In this document: positions 10,216 to 18,865 of the stretch, piece by piece
Position numbering within the stretch: position 1 is the stretch's first letter
How the letters are laid out: each line of letters begins with the position of its first letter
Assembly (NCBI GenBank): GCA_944323505.1
Contig: CALUST010000011.1
Location: 62,001 to 126,000, forward strand
Source: an uncultured Bacteroidales bacterium
GTDB lineage: Bacteria; Bacteroidota; Bacteroidia; Bacteroidales; UBA932
Direction of reading: 5' to 3'
DNA length: 64,000 nucleotides
Position numbers and translations under genes: made by a program
The notes under the pieces: model-generated
Seen by the model: only the letters and a program-made list of their open reading frames with translations
The model's database searches: none
Told to the model about the DNA's origin: nothing

Positions 10216-12456
10216 ATGGACTTTATTTTTTTGGGATTTGTCATCTTTCTCTTTGTGCTTGCCGTCTCGGATCTGTGGGTGGGTGTAAGCAATGACGCAG
10301 TAAACTTCCTCAATTCGGCAATCGGCTCCAAAGTAGCAAGATTCCGCACCATCATCATCATTGCGGCTGCCGGCGTATTCTTCGGGGCCATCATGAGCAA
10401 CGGCATGATGGACATCGCCCGCCACGGCATCTTCAGACCGGAGCAGTTTGATTTCCAGACAATCATGTACATCTGCCTTGCTGTCATGGTGACAGACATC
10501 ATACTACTTGACGTGTTCAACTCGCTGGGAATGCCGACATCCACGACAGTGTCAATGGTATTCGAACTGCTCGGAGCGACATTCGCCTTCTCGATGATCA
10601 GAATCGCGGCAGGAGAGGACGGACTCGGTTTCGCGGACTATATGAATACGGAAAAGGCCCTTTCCGTCATCATGGCGATTTTCGTCTCGGTGGCGCTGGC
10701 CTTCTTCTTCGGTCTCCTGATACAATACCTGTCAAGGCTCCTGTTCACTTTCAACTATAAGAGGAACCTCACATGGAAGATAGGGATATTCGGAGGCATC
10801 GCGGCGACAGCCATCATATACTTCCTGCTCATCAAAGGAGCCAAGGACCTCTCGTTCATGACTCCGGAGGTAAAGGGGTGGATATCCGCGCACACCTGGG
10901 AACTCCTCGGGGCCTGCCTGGTATTCTTCACAATCCTGATGCAGATTCTGCATTTCTGCAAAGTCAATGTATTCAAGGTGGTAGTGCTCATAGGCACATT
11001 CGCGCTTGCTACGGCATTCGCAGGCAATGACCTCGTGAACTTCATAGGCGTGCCGCTCACAGGCTATGACGCCTATCTTGACTATATGGCCTCAGGCAGC
11101 ACCGACCCGACTTCACACATGATGGGTATCCTCAACGAGCCGGCAAAGACCCCTATGATCTTCCTGTTCCTGGCCGGAATAGTGATGGTCATCGCACTGG
11201 CGACATCCAAGAAGGCACACAATGTGACCAAAACGGAAATCAACCTCGCAAAACAAGATGAGGGAGACGAGATGTTCGGCTCATCGAAAGTGGCCAGGAG
11301 TATTGTAAGATGGTCAAATTCAATGGCCACAGGCCTGATTGCCATAACCCCACCGCGTGTGAGGACATGGATCAACAAGAGATTTGACTCCACACAGATA
11401 GAAATAGAGGACGGGGCTTCGTACGACCTGGTGAGAGCCTCTGTCAATCTTGTCGTAGCATCCCTTCTCATCGCGCTCGGAACATCACTCAAACTGCCCC
11501 TCTCCACAACTTATGTCACATTCATGGTGGCCATGGGTTCGTCACTTGCCGACAGGGCATGGAGCAGGGAGAGTGCGGTATTCAGAGTGACCGGAGTGCT
11601 CTCTGTAATCGGCGGATGGTTCGTGACGGCAGGAGTGGCTTTCACAAGTGCATTCATCATCGCGCTCCTGATGCATTTCGGAGGAAATGTAGTGGCGATA
11701 ATCATTGTAATAGCCGGACTGGTAGCGCTGATACACAACAATATCGGTGTCAAGCAGAAAAACGACGAGATCAACGGCGACAAGGATTTCAGAGCCATCC
11801 TCGCCTGCAAGGACGCCTCAAAGACATGGGAACTCCTGAGCAGATATGTGGCGGACAATGAGTCCCGCTTCCTGCTCGGTATCGCGGAGCATTACAGAAA
11901 GATTACTGACGGGCTCATCGATGAGAACGTGAAAGTGCTGCGCAAGACCAGCAACGAACTCAAGCAGGAAAAGACAAGGCTGAAGAATCTCAGGAGAAAG
12001 GAGACCCTGGCACTCAGGCATATCGACAATGAGGAAGGTCTGAGGAAGAGCGCATGGTTCCATCAGGTATTCAACAACATGGACCAGCTGTACTACTCTA
12101 TACGCAGAATCTGCGAGCCTGTCTACGAGCATGTGGACAACAACTTCTCTCCTCTGCCGGAGCAGTATGCGGCCGAATTCACCGCAAGCAGGGACAAGGT
12201 CATCGAAATCATCGGCAAGATATCAGAAGTGTGCAGCAACGGAGGATATGAGAGGCTCAGGGAATACGATGCCGAAATCGCATCTCTGCAGACAGAGTTC
12301 TCAGACCTCAGAAAGTCCCTGATGGCAGACATCCAGAGCAAGAATGTGAACCTGACTGTCGCATACCTCTATCTGAACCTTCTCCAGGAATCCGAGCAGA
12401 TGACGATAGAACTGCAACAGATGTCAAGGGCATCCCGCAAATTCCAGCAAGGCTGA
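10216..12456 (+). CDS. PiT-family inorganic phosphate transporter with fused PhoU-like domain
   Basis: This 746-residue inner-membrane protein couples phosphate uptake to H+ or Na+. The two PiT signature repeats are visible: VSNDAVNFLNSAIGSK near residue 25 and SLKLPLSTTYVTFMVAMGSSLADRAW near residue 425. About ten membrane helices are predicted by eye. From about residue 520 the protein becomes soluble and helical (KDASKTWELLSRYVADNESR), like a PhoU/DUF47 domain that in other bacteria is a separate gene. It is divergent from the two-component system and preceded by the Pho-like box. Confidence 0.9.
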   Translation: MDFIFLGFVIFLFVLAVSDLWVGVSNDAVNFLNSAIGSKVARFRTIIIIAAAGVFFGAIMSNGMMDIARHGIFRPEQFDFQTIMYICLAVMVTDIILLDVFNSLGMPTSTTVSMVFELLGATFAFSMIRIAAGEDGLGFADYMNTEKALSVIMAIFVSVALAFFFGLLIQYLSRLLFTFNYKRNLTWKIGIFGGIAATAIIYFLLIKGAKDLSFMTPEVKGWISAHTWELLGACLVFFTILMQILHFCKVNVFKVVVLIGTFALATAFAGNDLVNFIGVPLTGYDAYLDYMASGSTDPTSHMMGILNEPAKTPMIFLFLAGIVMVIALATSKKAHNVTKTEINLAKQDEGDEMFGSSKVARSIVRWSNSMATGLIAITPPRVRTWINKRFDSTQIEIEDGASYDLVRASVNLVVASLLIALGTSLKLPLSTTYVTFMVAMGSSLADRAWSRESAVFRVTGVLSVIGGWFVTAGVAFTSAFIIALLMHFGGNVVAIIIVIAGLVALIHNNIGVKQKNDEINGDKDFRAILACKDASKTWELLSRYVADNESRFLLGIAEHYRKITDGLIDENVKVLRKTSNELKQEKTRLKNLRRKETLALRHIDNEEGLRKSAWFHQVFNNMDQLYYSIRRICEPVYEHVDNNFSPLPEQYAAEFTASRDKVIEIIGKISEVCSNGGYERLREYDAEIASLQTEFSDLRKSLMADIQSKNVNLTVAYLYLNLLQESEQMTIELQQMSRASRKFQQG

Positions 12457-12477
12457 GAACGATACGGATAAAATGAA

Positions 12478-12509
12478 AAACAACCGCTGAATCAAGCGGT
12501 TGTTTTTTT
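12478..12509. terminator. Bidirectional intrinsic terminator
   Basis: The stem AACAACCGCT/AGCGGTTGTT (around 12480-12488 and 12495-12503) has a T-run on the plus side and an A-run on the other. It ends the phosphate transporter transcript and, in the other direction, the tRNA-Pro transcript. Confidence 0.8.
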
Positions 12510-12516
12510 GTTATTG

Positions 12517-12590
12517 TCGGGGTACTGTGACTCGAACACAGGACCCTCTGGTCCCAAACCAGATGCGCTAGCCAACTGCGCCACACCCCG
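12517..12590 (-). tRNA. tRNA-Pro (anticodon UGG)
   Basis: The minus strand folds as a cloverleaf of 74 nt. The acceptor CGGGGTG pairs with TACCCCG, the anticodon stem TCTGG/CCAGA holds loop TTTGGGA, and the T arm contains GTTCGAGTC. The loop centre TGG reads proline codons. CCA is not encoded. Confidence 0.95.
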
Positions 12591-12608
12591 ATTGCATTAT
12601 TTTGGACT

Positions 12609-12640
12609 GCAAAGATACATACAATTTCCGAAAGTGCAAA
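12609..12640 (-). promoter_or_regulatory. Promoter of tRNA-Pro
   Basis: On the minus strand TTTG (12637-12640) is separated by exactly 19 bp from TATCTTTGC (12609-12617). This is a full Bacteroidota promoter, about 19 bp before the mature tRNA 5' end. The tRNA-Leu promoter at 63825-63856 has the same layout. Confidence 0.75.
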
Positions 12641-12669
12641 AATTTTCAAATAATTTTTGAAATGTTGCG

Positions 12670-12699
12670 TATATTTGGCCTGCGGCATCTTATATTTGT
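12670..12699 (+). promoter_or_regulatory. Two candidate -7 elements upstream of the LolD-like gene
   Basis: TATATTTGG (12670-12678) and TATATTTGT (12691-12699) both match TAnnTTTG and precede the start codon at 12717. No clear -33 is found for either. Confidence 0.4.
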
Positions 12700-12716
12700 C
12701 AAAATGTTATCGGAAA

Positions 12717-13376
12717 ATGATTGAAGCCCACGGCATAGAAAAATCATTCGGCACGCTCAAAGTCCTCAAAGGCATCGATTTCTCGGCCAGGAAATCAGAG
12801 GTCGTATCGATAATGGGGGCGTCCGGAGCAGGCAAGTCAACTCTGCTGCAGATACTCGGGACACTGTCAAGGCCTGACTGCGGCACCCTATCCATAGACG
12901 GTGTTGATGTCCTCAACCTGGGTCGCGACGCCCTGTCAGGGTTCAGGAACAGGAAAATAGGTTTCGTGTTCCAGTTCCACCATCTGCTGCCTGAGTTCAC
13001 TGCGCTTGAAAATGTCATGATTCCGGCCATGATAGCCAGGAGACCAGACAAAGATGCAAGAACGACGGCGGAAAACCTGCTCGCTGACCTCGGACTGTCC
13101 GAGAGGATGAACCACAAGCCGTCCGAACTCTCGGGGGGAGAACAGCAGAGGGTGGCTATCGCCCGCGCGCTTGTCAACAACCCGTCGGTACTGTTTGCAG
13201 ATGAGCCGTCGGGCAACCTGGACAGCAAGACCAAAGCGGACCTGCACAACCTGTTCTTCAGACTCCGCGACAAATACGGGCAGACCATCATCATAGTCAC
13301 CCATGATCCCGGACTCGCCGAGATGTGCGACAGGTCCCTCTTCATGAAGGACGGACTTTTCACCGACAACGGGTAA
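12717..13376 (+). CDS. lolD: LolD-like ABC transporter ATP-binding protein
   Basis: This 219-residue ATPase has Walker [10 protein letters not shown] (near residue 37), signature [15 protein letters not shown], Walker [12 protein letters not shown] and the switch His in THD. The sequence is closest to the LolD/MacB family that powers lipoprotein release or similar mechanotransmission at the inner membrane. No permease gene is adjacent, so the partner is unknown. The ATG at 12717 ([12 protein letters not shown]) is chosen over an in-frame upstream start because the domain begins there. Confidence 0.85.
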   Translation: MIEAHGIEKSFGTLKVLKGIDFSARKSEVVSIMGASGAGKSTLLQILGTLSRPDCGTLSIDGVDVLNLGRDALSGFRNRKIGFVFQFHHLLPEFTALENVMIPAMIARRPDKDARTTAENLLADLGLSERMNHKPSELSGGEQQRVAIARALVNNPSVLFADEPSGNLDSKTKADLHNLFFRLRDKYGQTIIIVTHDPGLAEMCDRSLFMKDGLFTDNG

Positions 13377-13404
13377 ATGCCACCGGCAGCATCCGGGCAT
13401 CATC

Positions 13405-14166
13405 ATGGAAAGCGGGAAGACGACAGAATTCAGATTCAAGAGATTCATTGTCAGGAACCGGCATTCGGCAATGAAGGTGAACACCGACGGCGTAATCCTC
13501 GGTGCGGTCATGACTCTGCGTCATGAGGACAGGAGGCTTCTGGACATCGGAACAGGGACAGGGACAATAGCGCTTATGGTCTCACAAAGGCTTTCCGGCA
13601 TGAGCACAGACGACGGGAGCACCGCCAATTTCAAAATCACAGGCATTGACATTGACCCTGCATCGGCAGAAGAGGCCGGAATGAATTTCGGCTGCTCGCC
13701 GTGGGCAGATAATCTGGATGCATTGGACATCTCTCTTGACGGCTATGCTTCCGGCCTGCCTGCAGACTTCAGGTTCGACCATATTTTCTCCAATCCTCCC
13801 TATTTCAGCGGTGAACTCAAGGCTCCCGAGGAACGCAGACGCAATGCCAGGCACTCGGAATCCCTTTCATGGACAGACATCATAGGATTTGCCGAAAGAT
13901 TCCTGTCAGAAGACGGGCTGATATCGCTTGTCCTCCCTGCAGACCAGCAGACGATGCTGCGCAGATATGCGGCATCAAAAGGATTCAGCCTGTTGCGGCT
14001 CCTGAAAATCAGGACTGTCCCCGGAAAAGAGCCCAAGAGAATCGTGGCGGAACTGTCAAGACACAGGACCACCCCGACAGTGGAGGGACTGCTGACAATA
14101 CAGGAAAAAGGGACCTATACCGATGAGTACAGGTCCCTCCTCAAGGATTTCCTTGTGATCTTTTGA
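13405..14166 (+). CDS. trmN6: tRNA1(Val) adenine(37)-N6-methyltransferase (YfiC family)
   Basis: This 253-residue class I methyltransferase has the SAM-binding motif LLDIGTGTGTIALM (residues 45-58), an acidic end of strand 2 (ITGIDIDPAS) and the catalytic NPPYF characteristic of N6-adenine methylation. The N-terminal FRFKRFIVRNRHSAMKVNTDG matches the YfiC family, which modifies A37 of tRNA1(Val). It follows lolD by 28 bp and is convergent with the next gene, only 6 bp away. Confidence 0.9.
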   Translation: MESGKTTEFRFKRFIVRNRHSAMKVNTDGVILGAVMTLRHEDRRLLDIGTGTGTIALMVSQRLSGMSTDDGSTANFKITGIDIDPASAEEAGMNFGCSPWADNLDALDISLDGYASGLPADFRFDHIFSNPPYFSGELKAPEERRRNARHSESLSWTDIIGFAERFLSEDGLISLVLPADQQTMLRRYAASKGFSLLRLLKIRTVPGKEPKRIVAELSRHRTTPTVEGLLTIQEKGTYTDEYRSLLKDFLVIF

Positions 14167-14172
14167 TATTGC

Positions 14173-14673
14173 CTAAGGTCTACGACGTTCATCCGGTCTT
14201 CCAGGTCTGTCAGGAGGTCCCGGCCTGCCCTCGTGCAGTTTATGAATCTGCATCTTGCGGAATTTCTCATCAGAGACGTACATCCTGGCTATCTTGTCAT
14301 CAGGCAGCACTTTCCTCAAAGCGTCAGCCTCCTTTTCCACAGCCTCGTGTTTGGCATCCATCGCCGAAAGATACCTGTCCAGTGCTGCAGTCAGTTCCTT
14401 CCCACCGGCTCCGGCAGTAACCAAGGAGTCAAGAGTCCTGTATGCGTCCATTATCGCCTTCTGCGCCTCTCGCTTGTCCGTCTGGCATTGGTTATACACC
14501 GGCCAGAACTTCTCGGCCTCAGCCGGACTGAGATCCATTTCCGATGTCAGGAAAGCGACTCTTTCACTTCTTATCCTCTCGCGCCAGTCCGAACCGCACC
14601 CGTGATGCGGAGGCTGGGCATTTGCCATAAGGGCAATCAGCATCCCTGCTGCCAAAATAAAAAATCTCTTCAT
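14173..14673 (-). CDS. Small periplasmic helical protein of an ECF sigma cluster
   Basis: The 166-residue protein begins with a signal peptide (MKRFFILAAGMLIALMANAQ). The mature part is charged and helical, with SEMDLSPAEAEKFWPVYNQ near residue 50, a pattern recalling the LTxxQ helices of Spy/CpxP stress chaperones. The C-terminus is rich in Pro, Gly and Arg. It is the last gene of a cluster with an ECF sigma factor and an anti-sigma-like protein, so a role in envelope sensing is plausible but unproven. The ATG at 14673 is chosen because it starts the signal peptide. Confidence 0.7.
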   Translation of the reverse strand: MKRFFILAAGMLIALMANAQPPHHGCGSDWRERIRSERVAFLTSEMDLSPAEAEKFWPVYNQCQTDKREAQKAIMDAYRTLDSLVTAGAGGKELTAALDRYLSAMDAKHEAVEKEADALRKVLPDDKIARMYVSDEKFRKMQIHKLHEGRPGPPDRPGRPDERRRP

Positions 14674-14695
14674 AACATAATGTGTTTGTGTCTTG

Positions 14696-15106
14696 TCAAT
14701 ACTCAAGTGTGTCTGTGAGGAAAATCTGCCTTGCCTCTTCAATCGTCGCACCCGACTCTATCAGATAGTCGACAAGTTCGTCATCACCCACCGTATAGGC
14801 ATCGGATACCTCATTCAGGCTGTCAGTATAGCCCTCATCATAAAAGAGCAGTTCAGGATCTGTTGCCGGAATCAGATCGGAATACAGATACTCCATATAG
14901 ACAGCCTCTATATCCGGGTAATAACTCTCCTGCTGCCGGGACGGCATGAGGGATATGCCTGTTGCGATGACAGCAGCCACTGCCGCAGCGGCAATATACG
15001 GGACAGCCTTCTTGACAGGGCGGCGGGCCGGCCTCTCCCATGGACGGACCCTGTCCTCCAATCTGTCAAAATAGCCTTCCGGCACTATATACGGCATTTT
15101 CTTCAT
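14696..15106 (-). CDS. Anti-sigma-factor-like single-pass membrane protein
   Basis: This 136-residue protein starts MKKMPYIVPEGYFDRLEDRV, a segment typical of Bacteroidota proteins encoded beside ECF sigma factors. One membrane helix follows (about residues 37-55, AVPYIAAAAVAAVIATGISL), then an acidic C-terminal tail, probably periplasmic. The gene lies 63 bp after the sigma gene and 22 bp before the periplasmic protein gene. Its role as anti-sigma is inferred from position and topology; no known anti-sigma zinc motif is seen. Confidence 0.6.
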   Translation of the reverse strand: MKKMPYIVPEGYFDRLEDRVRPWERPARRPVKKAVPYIAAAAVAAVIATGISLMPSRQQESYYPDIEAVYMEYLYSDLIPATDPELLFYDEGYTDSLNEVSDAYTVGDDELVDYLIESGATIEEARQIFLTDTLEY

Positions 15107-15169
15107 ACAAATTTGTTTTACAGACACGGTATATTAGACACAGGAAATCTGAAAAGTTAACAGGAGGCA

Positions 15170-15709
15170 TCAGAAATCTTCAGACAACTCTTTCTTTATC
15201 TTCACATAGGCATGATGATAAGACACTTTGACGGAACCCGGGGATGTCCTCAGAATCTCGGCAATCTCCTTGTAGTCCATATCCTCGAAATATCTCATGA
15301 CAAAGACAAGTCTCTGTTTCTCCGGGAGTCTACACACGGCAGTCAGAAGCCGTTTCTGAGCCTCATCGCCGTTGAAATACGGATCAGACTCAAGACCGGC
15401 GACATACGAAGCCTCGGGGGAGGAAAGGGACAGCAGATGTTTCAGTCTTGTCTTTCTGAGAGTGTTAAGAGCCTCATTGGTTGCAATCCTGTATACCCAG
15501 GTATAAAGACGCGCCTCCCCTCTGAAAAGAGGAAGCGCGTTCCATATCTTCAAAAAGACCTCCTGCAGCAGGTCATCGGCATCTTCATGTGACTGGACAA
15601 AGGAGCGCAGATGCCAGTACAGGCGTTCTCCATAACTGCGCACCAGCCCGTTGAAGGCCTTTTCCTTCTTGCCTTCGCGATACAGGCCGATTATCTCCTC
15701 GTCACTCAT
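15170..15709 (-). CDS. ECF-type RNA polymerase sigma factor
   Basis: This 179-residue sigma factor has region 2 (QSHEDADDLLQEVFLKIWNALPLFRGEARLYTW-type, given here in short) around residues 38-75. Region 4 (LPEKQRLVFVMRYFEDMDYKEIA) lies around residues 128-160. Regions 1 and 3 are absent, as in ECF factors. It starts 18 bp after the stop of the second transketolase gene on the same strand, so it is probably cotranscribed with central carbon metabolism genes. Confidence 0.93.
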   Translation of the reverse strand: MSDEEIIGLYREGKKEKAFNGLVRSYGERLYWHLRSFVQSHEDADDLLQEVFLKIWNALPLFRGEARLYTWVYRIATNEALNTLRKTRLKHLLSLSSPEASYVAGLESDPYFNGDEAQKRLLTAVCRLPEKQRLVFVMRYFEDMDYKEIAEILRTSPGSVKVSYHHAYVKIKKELSEDF

Positions 15710-15727
15710 CAGCAGCCATGCCGGACA

Positions 15728-16684
15728 TTATTTCTTCCTGGCGATAGCCCGTCTGACAGCATCTGCGACATTGACCGCATCCAGCCCGTATTCCCTCATG
15801 AGTTCCGCAGGCGTTCCGGACTGTCCGAAACGGTCGCCTCCGTTGACAAACTCCACCGGCACAGGACAACGCCTTGCCAAGACATAGGATACGGCCTCGC
15901 CGAGACCGCCTGCCGCATTATGTTCTTCCGCACATACGACAGCCCCCGTCCTGGATGCAGAAGCGATGACGGCCTCCTCGTCCAGCGGCTTTATTGTCGC
16001 TATATCTATCACTTCAAGAGAGATTCCCTCCTTGTCAAGGATTTCCGAAGCCTGGAGAGCCTCCCACACAAGATGTCCGGTAGCAAATACGGTGGCATCG
16101 CTGCCTTCGTCAAGCACAATCGCCTTCCCTATCTCGAACTTGAAATCCTCCGGAGTGAAATTAGGCACTGCCGGACGGCCGAATCTCAGATACACCGGCC
16201 CGTCATACACGGCGGCGGCAATAGTGGCGGCCTTTGTCTGGTTGTAGTCACACGGATTGATAACCACCATGCCCGGCAAGGCCCTCATCAATGCGATATC
16301 CTCCATGGTCTGATGGGTGGCCCCGTCCTCTCCGAGCGTGATGCCGGAATGCGATGCGGCAATCTTCACATTTGTCCTGCCGTATGCAACTTCCTGGCGG
16401 ATCTGGTCATAGACCCTCCCGGTCACGAACTCGGCGAAAGAGCCGACAAAAGGCACCTTGCCCGAAATGGCAAGACCTGATGCCACACCTATCATATTGG
16501 CCTCTGCTATTCCGCATTGGAAGAACCTGTCCGGATGCTCGTTGAAGAAAGCATCCATCTTGACAGAACTCGCAAGGTCTGCGGCGAGGGCCACAATCCT
16601 CCCGTCTTTCTGTCCCGCCTCATAAAGACCGGCTCCGAAGCCGCTTCTGGTATCCTTGTTTCCGGTATTTGTATAGTGTCTCAT
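15728..16684 (-). CDS. Transketolase, C-terminal subunit
   Basis: This 318-residue protein carries the pyrimidine-binding and C-terminal domains of transketolase. FFQCGIAEANMIGVASGLA (near residue 52) includes the conserved Glu that activates thiamine diphosphate, and HSGITLGEDGATHQ follows. It works with the N-terminal subunit encoded 21 bp upstream to move two-carbon units in the pentose phosphate pathway. Transketolase split into two genes is known in archaea and several bacteria. A 1-deoxyxylulose synthase half is a less likely alternative. Confidence 0.88.
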   Translation of the reverse strand: MRHYTNTGNKDTRSGFGAGLYEAGQKDGRIVALAADLASSVKMDAFFNEHPDRFFQCGIAEANMIGVASGLAISGKVPFVGSFAEFVTGRVYDQIRQEVAYGRTNVKIAASHSGITLGEDGATHQTMEDIALMRALPGMVVINPCDYNQTKAATIAAAVYDGPVYLRFGRPAVPNFTPEDFKFEIGKAIVLDEGSDATVFATGHLVWEALQASEILDKEGISLEVIDIATIKPLDEEAVIASASRTGAVVCAEEHNAAGGLGEAVSYVLARRCPVPVEFVNGGDRFGQSGTPAELMREYGLDAVNVADAVRRAIARKK

Positions 16685-16705
16685 AATCGTATAGTCAATA
16701 ATCCA

Positions 16706-17551
16706 TCAATAGTCACCGAGGGTCTCCTCGAGTTGGGAGAGAGCCGTTTCGCACTGCTCCTGATTCGGAGCCTTGCCATGCCATTTGTTTGTGCCGGCCA
16801 TGAAGTCTACCCCCTCACCCATGACACTCCTCATGAGTATCATGACAGGCTTGCCCTTGCCGGTCATCGCCTTTGCCTCGGCAAACACGTTCAGGATGGA
16901 TTCGAAATCATGTGCATTGCCCTCAAGCACTGTCCAGCCGAACACTTCCCACTTTGACCTGAGGTCACCGACCCCCGCTATCTGGTCGATGGGACCGTCA
17001 ATCTGCTGGCCGTTCCAGTCCGTTATAGCTATAAGATTGTCAATCTTGTGATGCGCGGCAAACATGGCGGCCTCCCAGATCTGGCCCTCTTCGCACTCGC
17101 CGTCACCCACAAGGGTATACACGAGATGGCTGTCACCGTCAAGCCTCTTTCCCAAGGCTATCCCTTCCGCAGCCGAAAGCCCCTGTCCGAGAGAACCGGA
17201 AGCCTGGGCCACACCCGGAAGTTTTCTCGCGACAGAAGGATGCCCCTGAAGCCTGGTCCCGAGTTTCCTGAAAGTGGCCAGTTCTGACACAGGGAAATAG
17301 CCGCATCTGGCAAGAACCGAATAATATGCCGGGCTGAGATGCCCTGCAGAAAGAATAAACACATCCTGACCTTTCCCGTCCCGCTCCCATGTGGAAGGAT
17401 CGTGTTCCATAATGTTGAAATACAAAGCAGTCAGAATATCTGCGCTGCTCATTGAGCCGCCAGGATGTCCGGATTTGGCTCCGGTCACCATTCGGATGAT
17501 GTCTCTCCTCACCTGGGTGGAGATCCTTTTCAATTCTCCGATACTTGCCAT
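16706..17551 (-). CDS. Transketolase, N-terminal subunit
   Basis: This 281-residue protein is the thiamine-diphosphate-binding half. SGHPGGSMSSADILTALYF (near residue 28) and VGDGECEEGQIWEAAMFAAHHKIDNLI (shortened: GDGECEEG ... DN) bind the diphosphate and Mg2+. It is the first gene of a likely operon with the C-terminal subunit, the sigma factor, the anti-sigma-like gene and the periplasmic protein gene. Confidence 0.9.
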   Translation of the reverse strand: MASIGELKRISTQVRRDIIRMVTGAKSGHPGGSMSSADILTALYFNIMEHDPSTWERDGKGQDVFILSAGHLSPAYYSVLARCGYFPVSELATFRKLGTRLQGHPSVARKLPGVAQASGSLGQGLSAAEGIALGKRLDGDSHLVYTLVGDGECEEGQIWEAAMFAAHHKIDNLIAITDWNGQQIDGPIDQIAGVGDLRSKWEVFGWTVLEGNAHDFESILNVFAEAKAMTGKGKPVMILMRSVMGEGVDFMAGTNKWHGKAPNQEQCETALSQLEETLGDY

Positions 17552-17578
17552 TGCAGTCTGTTAGATTAATAATTAAGG

Positions 17579-17587
17579 ACAAATCTA
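17579..17587 (-). promoter_or_regulatory. -7 element of the transketolase promoter
   Basis: Minus-strand TAGATTTGT matches TAnnTTTG, 27 bp upstream of the start codon. No -33 TTTG is at standard spacing. The rest of 17588-17721 holds no gene that I can support. Confidence 0.4.
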
Positions 17588-17721
17588 CTTATTTTTTTCC
17601 AGTCATAAAAATATTTTCTGCAAGGCCTAATGATATCCCGTCATCACAAAATACCGGCAATCATGATGCAAAAAAGAAGGTGCAGGGGGTAGACGGACCA
17701 ATCTTTAGAAGAAAGACAAAA

Positions 17722-17754
17722 GAGGGAGACCCGAAAATGTTTCGGGTCACCCTC
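17722..17754 (-). terminator. Intrinsic terminator after malate dehydrogenase
   Basis: A 15-bp stem with one mismatch (17722-17736 with 17740-17754) has a short T-run on the minus-strand exit side. It lies about 45 bp past the mdh stop. Confidence 0.65.
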
Positions 17755-17799
17755 TCGTCGCAATCGTCATACAGGCTTTGACAGCCCGGAGATTCGGAA

Positions 17800-18795
17800 T
17801 CAGAGATTCGGGTTGACGGTCTTCCACTCCGATACCGGCGGGATGATGTTGAGACCGATGATCTCGTCCCTCATCTTGCAGAGATGTTCGTATGAAGCAT
17901 CAAGGGCAGCCATCTCCTCTGCAGTCCCTTCGACTTCACCATAATGCACTCCTGTCCCGTCAATCACTGTAGGCATGGCCATCATCACATTGTGATATTT
18001 CCCGGTGTTGACATAACATCCTGCAGGCCACTCGAACTTCTTTCCGCCCATTGCTGCGGCAATCATCTCTACAGATACATAGGAAGGGCTCTGGAATGAA
18101 GAACGTCCGCGGAGTTCGATGATTCTCTTTCCTCCCTGGATGACGTTACCCTTGATCTCCTCCCATCTTACCAGAGGCAGTCTTGTGCCGAGAAGTTCAG
18201 AGAACGGCTTGCCGTCCACAGTCACCTTTGATGCGAATACGGCCATCTGCTCGCCATGTCCGCCGTATGTGTGGCAGTTCTTCACCTTGCACTGCTGCAC
18301 ACCGAACTCTTTTGCAAGCGCGCTCTGGAGCCTTGTGGAGTCCAGCGCGGCGAGTGTCGTCACCTGGCTTGGCTTGAGCCCCGAATGGAGAAGGGTCACG
18401 AGACCTGTCAGGTCGGCAGGATTGAAGATGATAACGACGTGCCTTACATCAGGGCAGTATGATTTGATATCCTTTCCGAGCTGCTCTGCAATCTCACAGT
18501 TGCCCTTGAGAAGATCCTCACGGGTCATGCCCTGCTTGCGTGGAGCACCGCCGGATGATATGACATACTTCGCACCGGTAAGAGCCTCCTTCATGTCAGT
18601 CGTATAAGTGATGTCAGCCCCGTCAAAGGCACAATGGAACATCTCTTCTGCAACGCCCTCAAGACCCGGTCCGTAAGGATCATAGAGACAGATATTAGGA
18701 GTAAGCCTCATCATCATGGCTGTCTGGGCCATGTTCGATCCGATCATTCCGGCTGCGCCGACGATGGTCAGTTTGTCATTCGTCAAGAAACTCAT
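17800..18795 (-). CDS. mdh: Malate dehydrogenase
   Basis: This 331-residue NAD-dependent enzyme interconverts malate and oxaloacetate. The N-terminal fold has VGAAGMIGSNMA for NAD binding. The substrate loop contains APRKQGMTREDLLKGN with the expected Arg pair, and the catalytic His lies in HTYGGHGEQMAVF near residue 195. The sequence is of the divergent malate dehydrogenase type common in Bacteroidales. It is a single-gene transcript with its own promoter and terminator. Confidence 0.88.
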   Translation of the reverse strand: MSFLTNDKLTIVGAAGMIGSNMAQTAMMMRLTPNICLYDPYGPGLEGVAEEMFHCAFDGADITYTTDMKEALTGAKYVISSGGAPRKQGMTREDLLKGNCEIAEQLGKDIKSYCPDVRHVVIIFNPADLTGLVTLLHSGLKPSQVTTLAALDSTRLQSALAKEFGVQQCKVKNCHTYGGHGEQMAVFASKVTVDGKPFSELLGTRLPLVRWEEIKGNVIQGGKRIIELRGRSSFQSPSYVSVEMIAAAMGGKKFEWPAGCYVNTGKYHNVMMAMPTVIDGTGVHYGEVEGTAEEMAALDASYEHLCKMRDEIIGLNIIPPVSEWKTVNPNL

Positions 18796-18834
18796 AATAA
18801 TATTGATTTAAAAACTTGTATTTTCACACAGACT

Positions 18835-18843
18835 GCAAATATA
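18835..18843 (-). promoter_or_regulatory. -7 element of the mdh promoter
   Basis: Minus-strand TATATTTGC is a perfect -7 match, 40 bp from the mdh start. It lies only 13 bp from the divergent -7 box at 18857-18865, so the two polymerases cannot bind freely at the same time. Confidence 0.55.
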
Positions 18844-18856
18844 ATAAAAAAATGAC

Positions 18857-18865
18857 TATATTTGC
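18857..18865 (+). promoter_or_regulatory. -7 element driving the structured RNA and phosphopantetheinyl transferase region
   Basis: TATATTTGC is a perfect match to TAnnTTTG and would give a start near 18872. Transcription from here passes through the RNA structures at 18884-19017 before reaching the gene at 19103. Confidence 0.55.
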
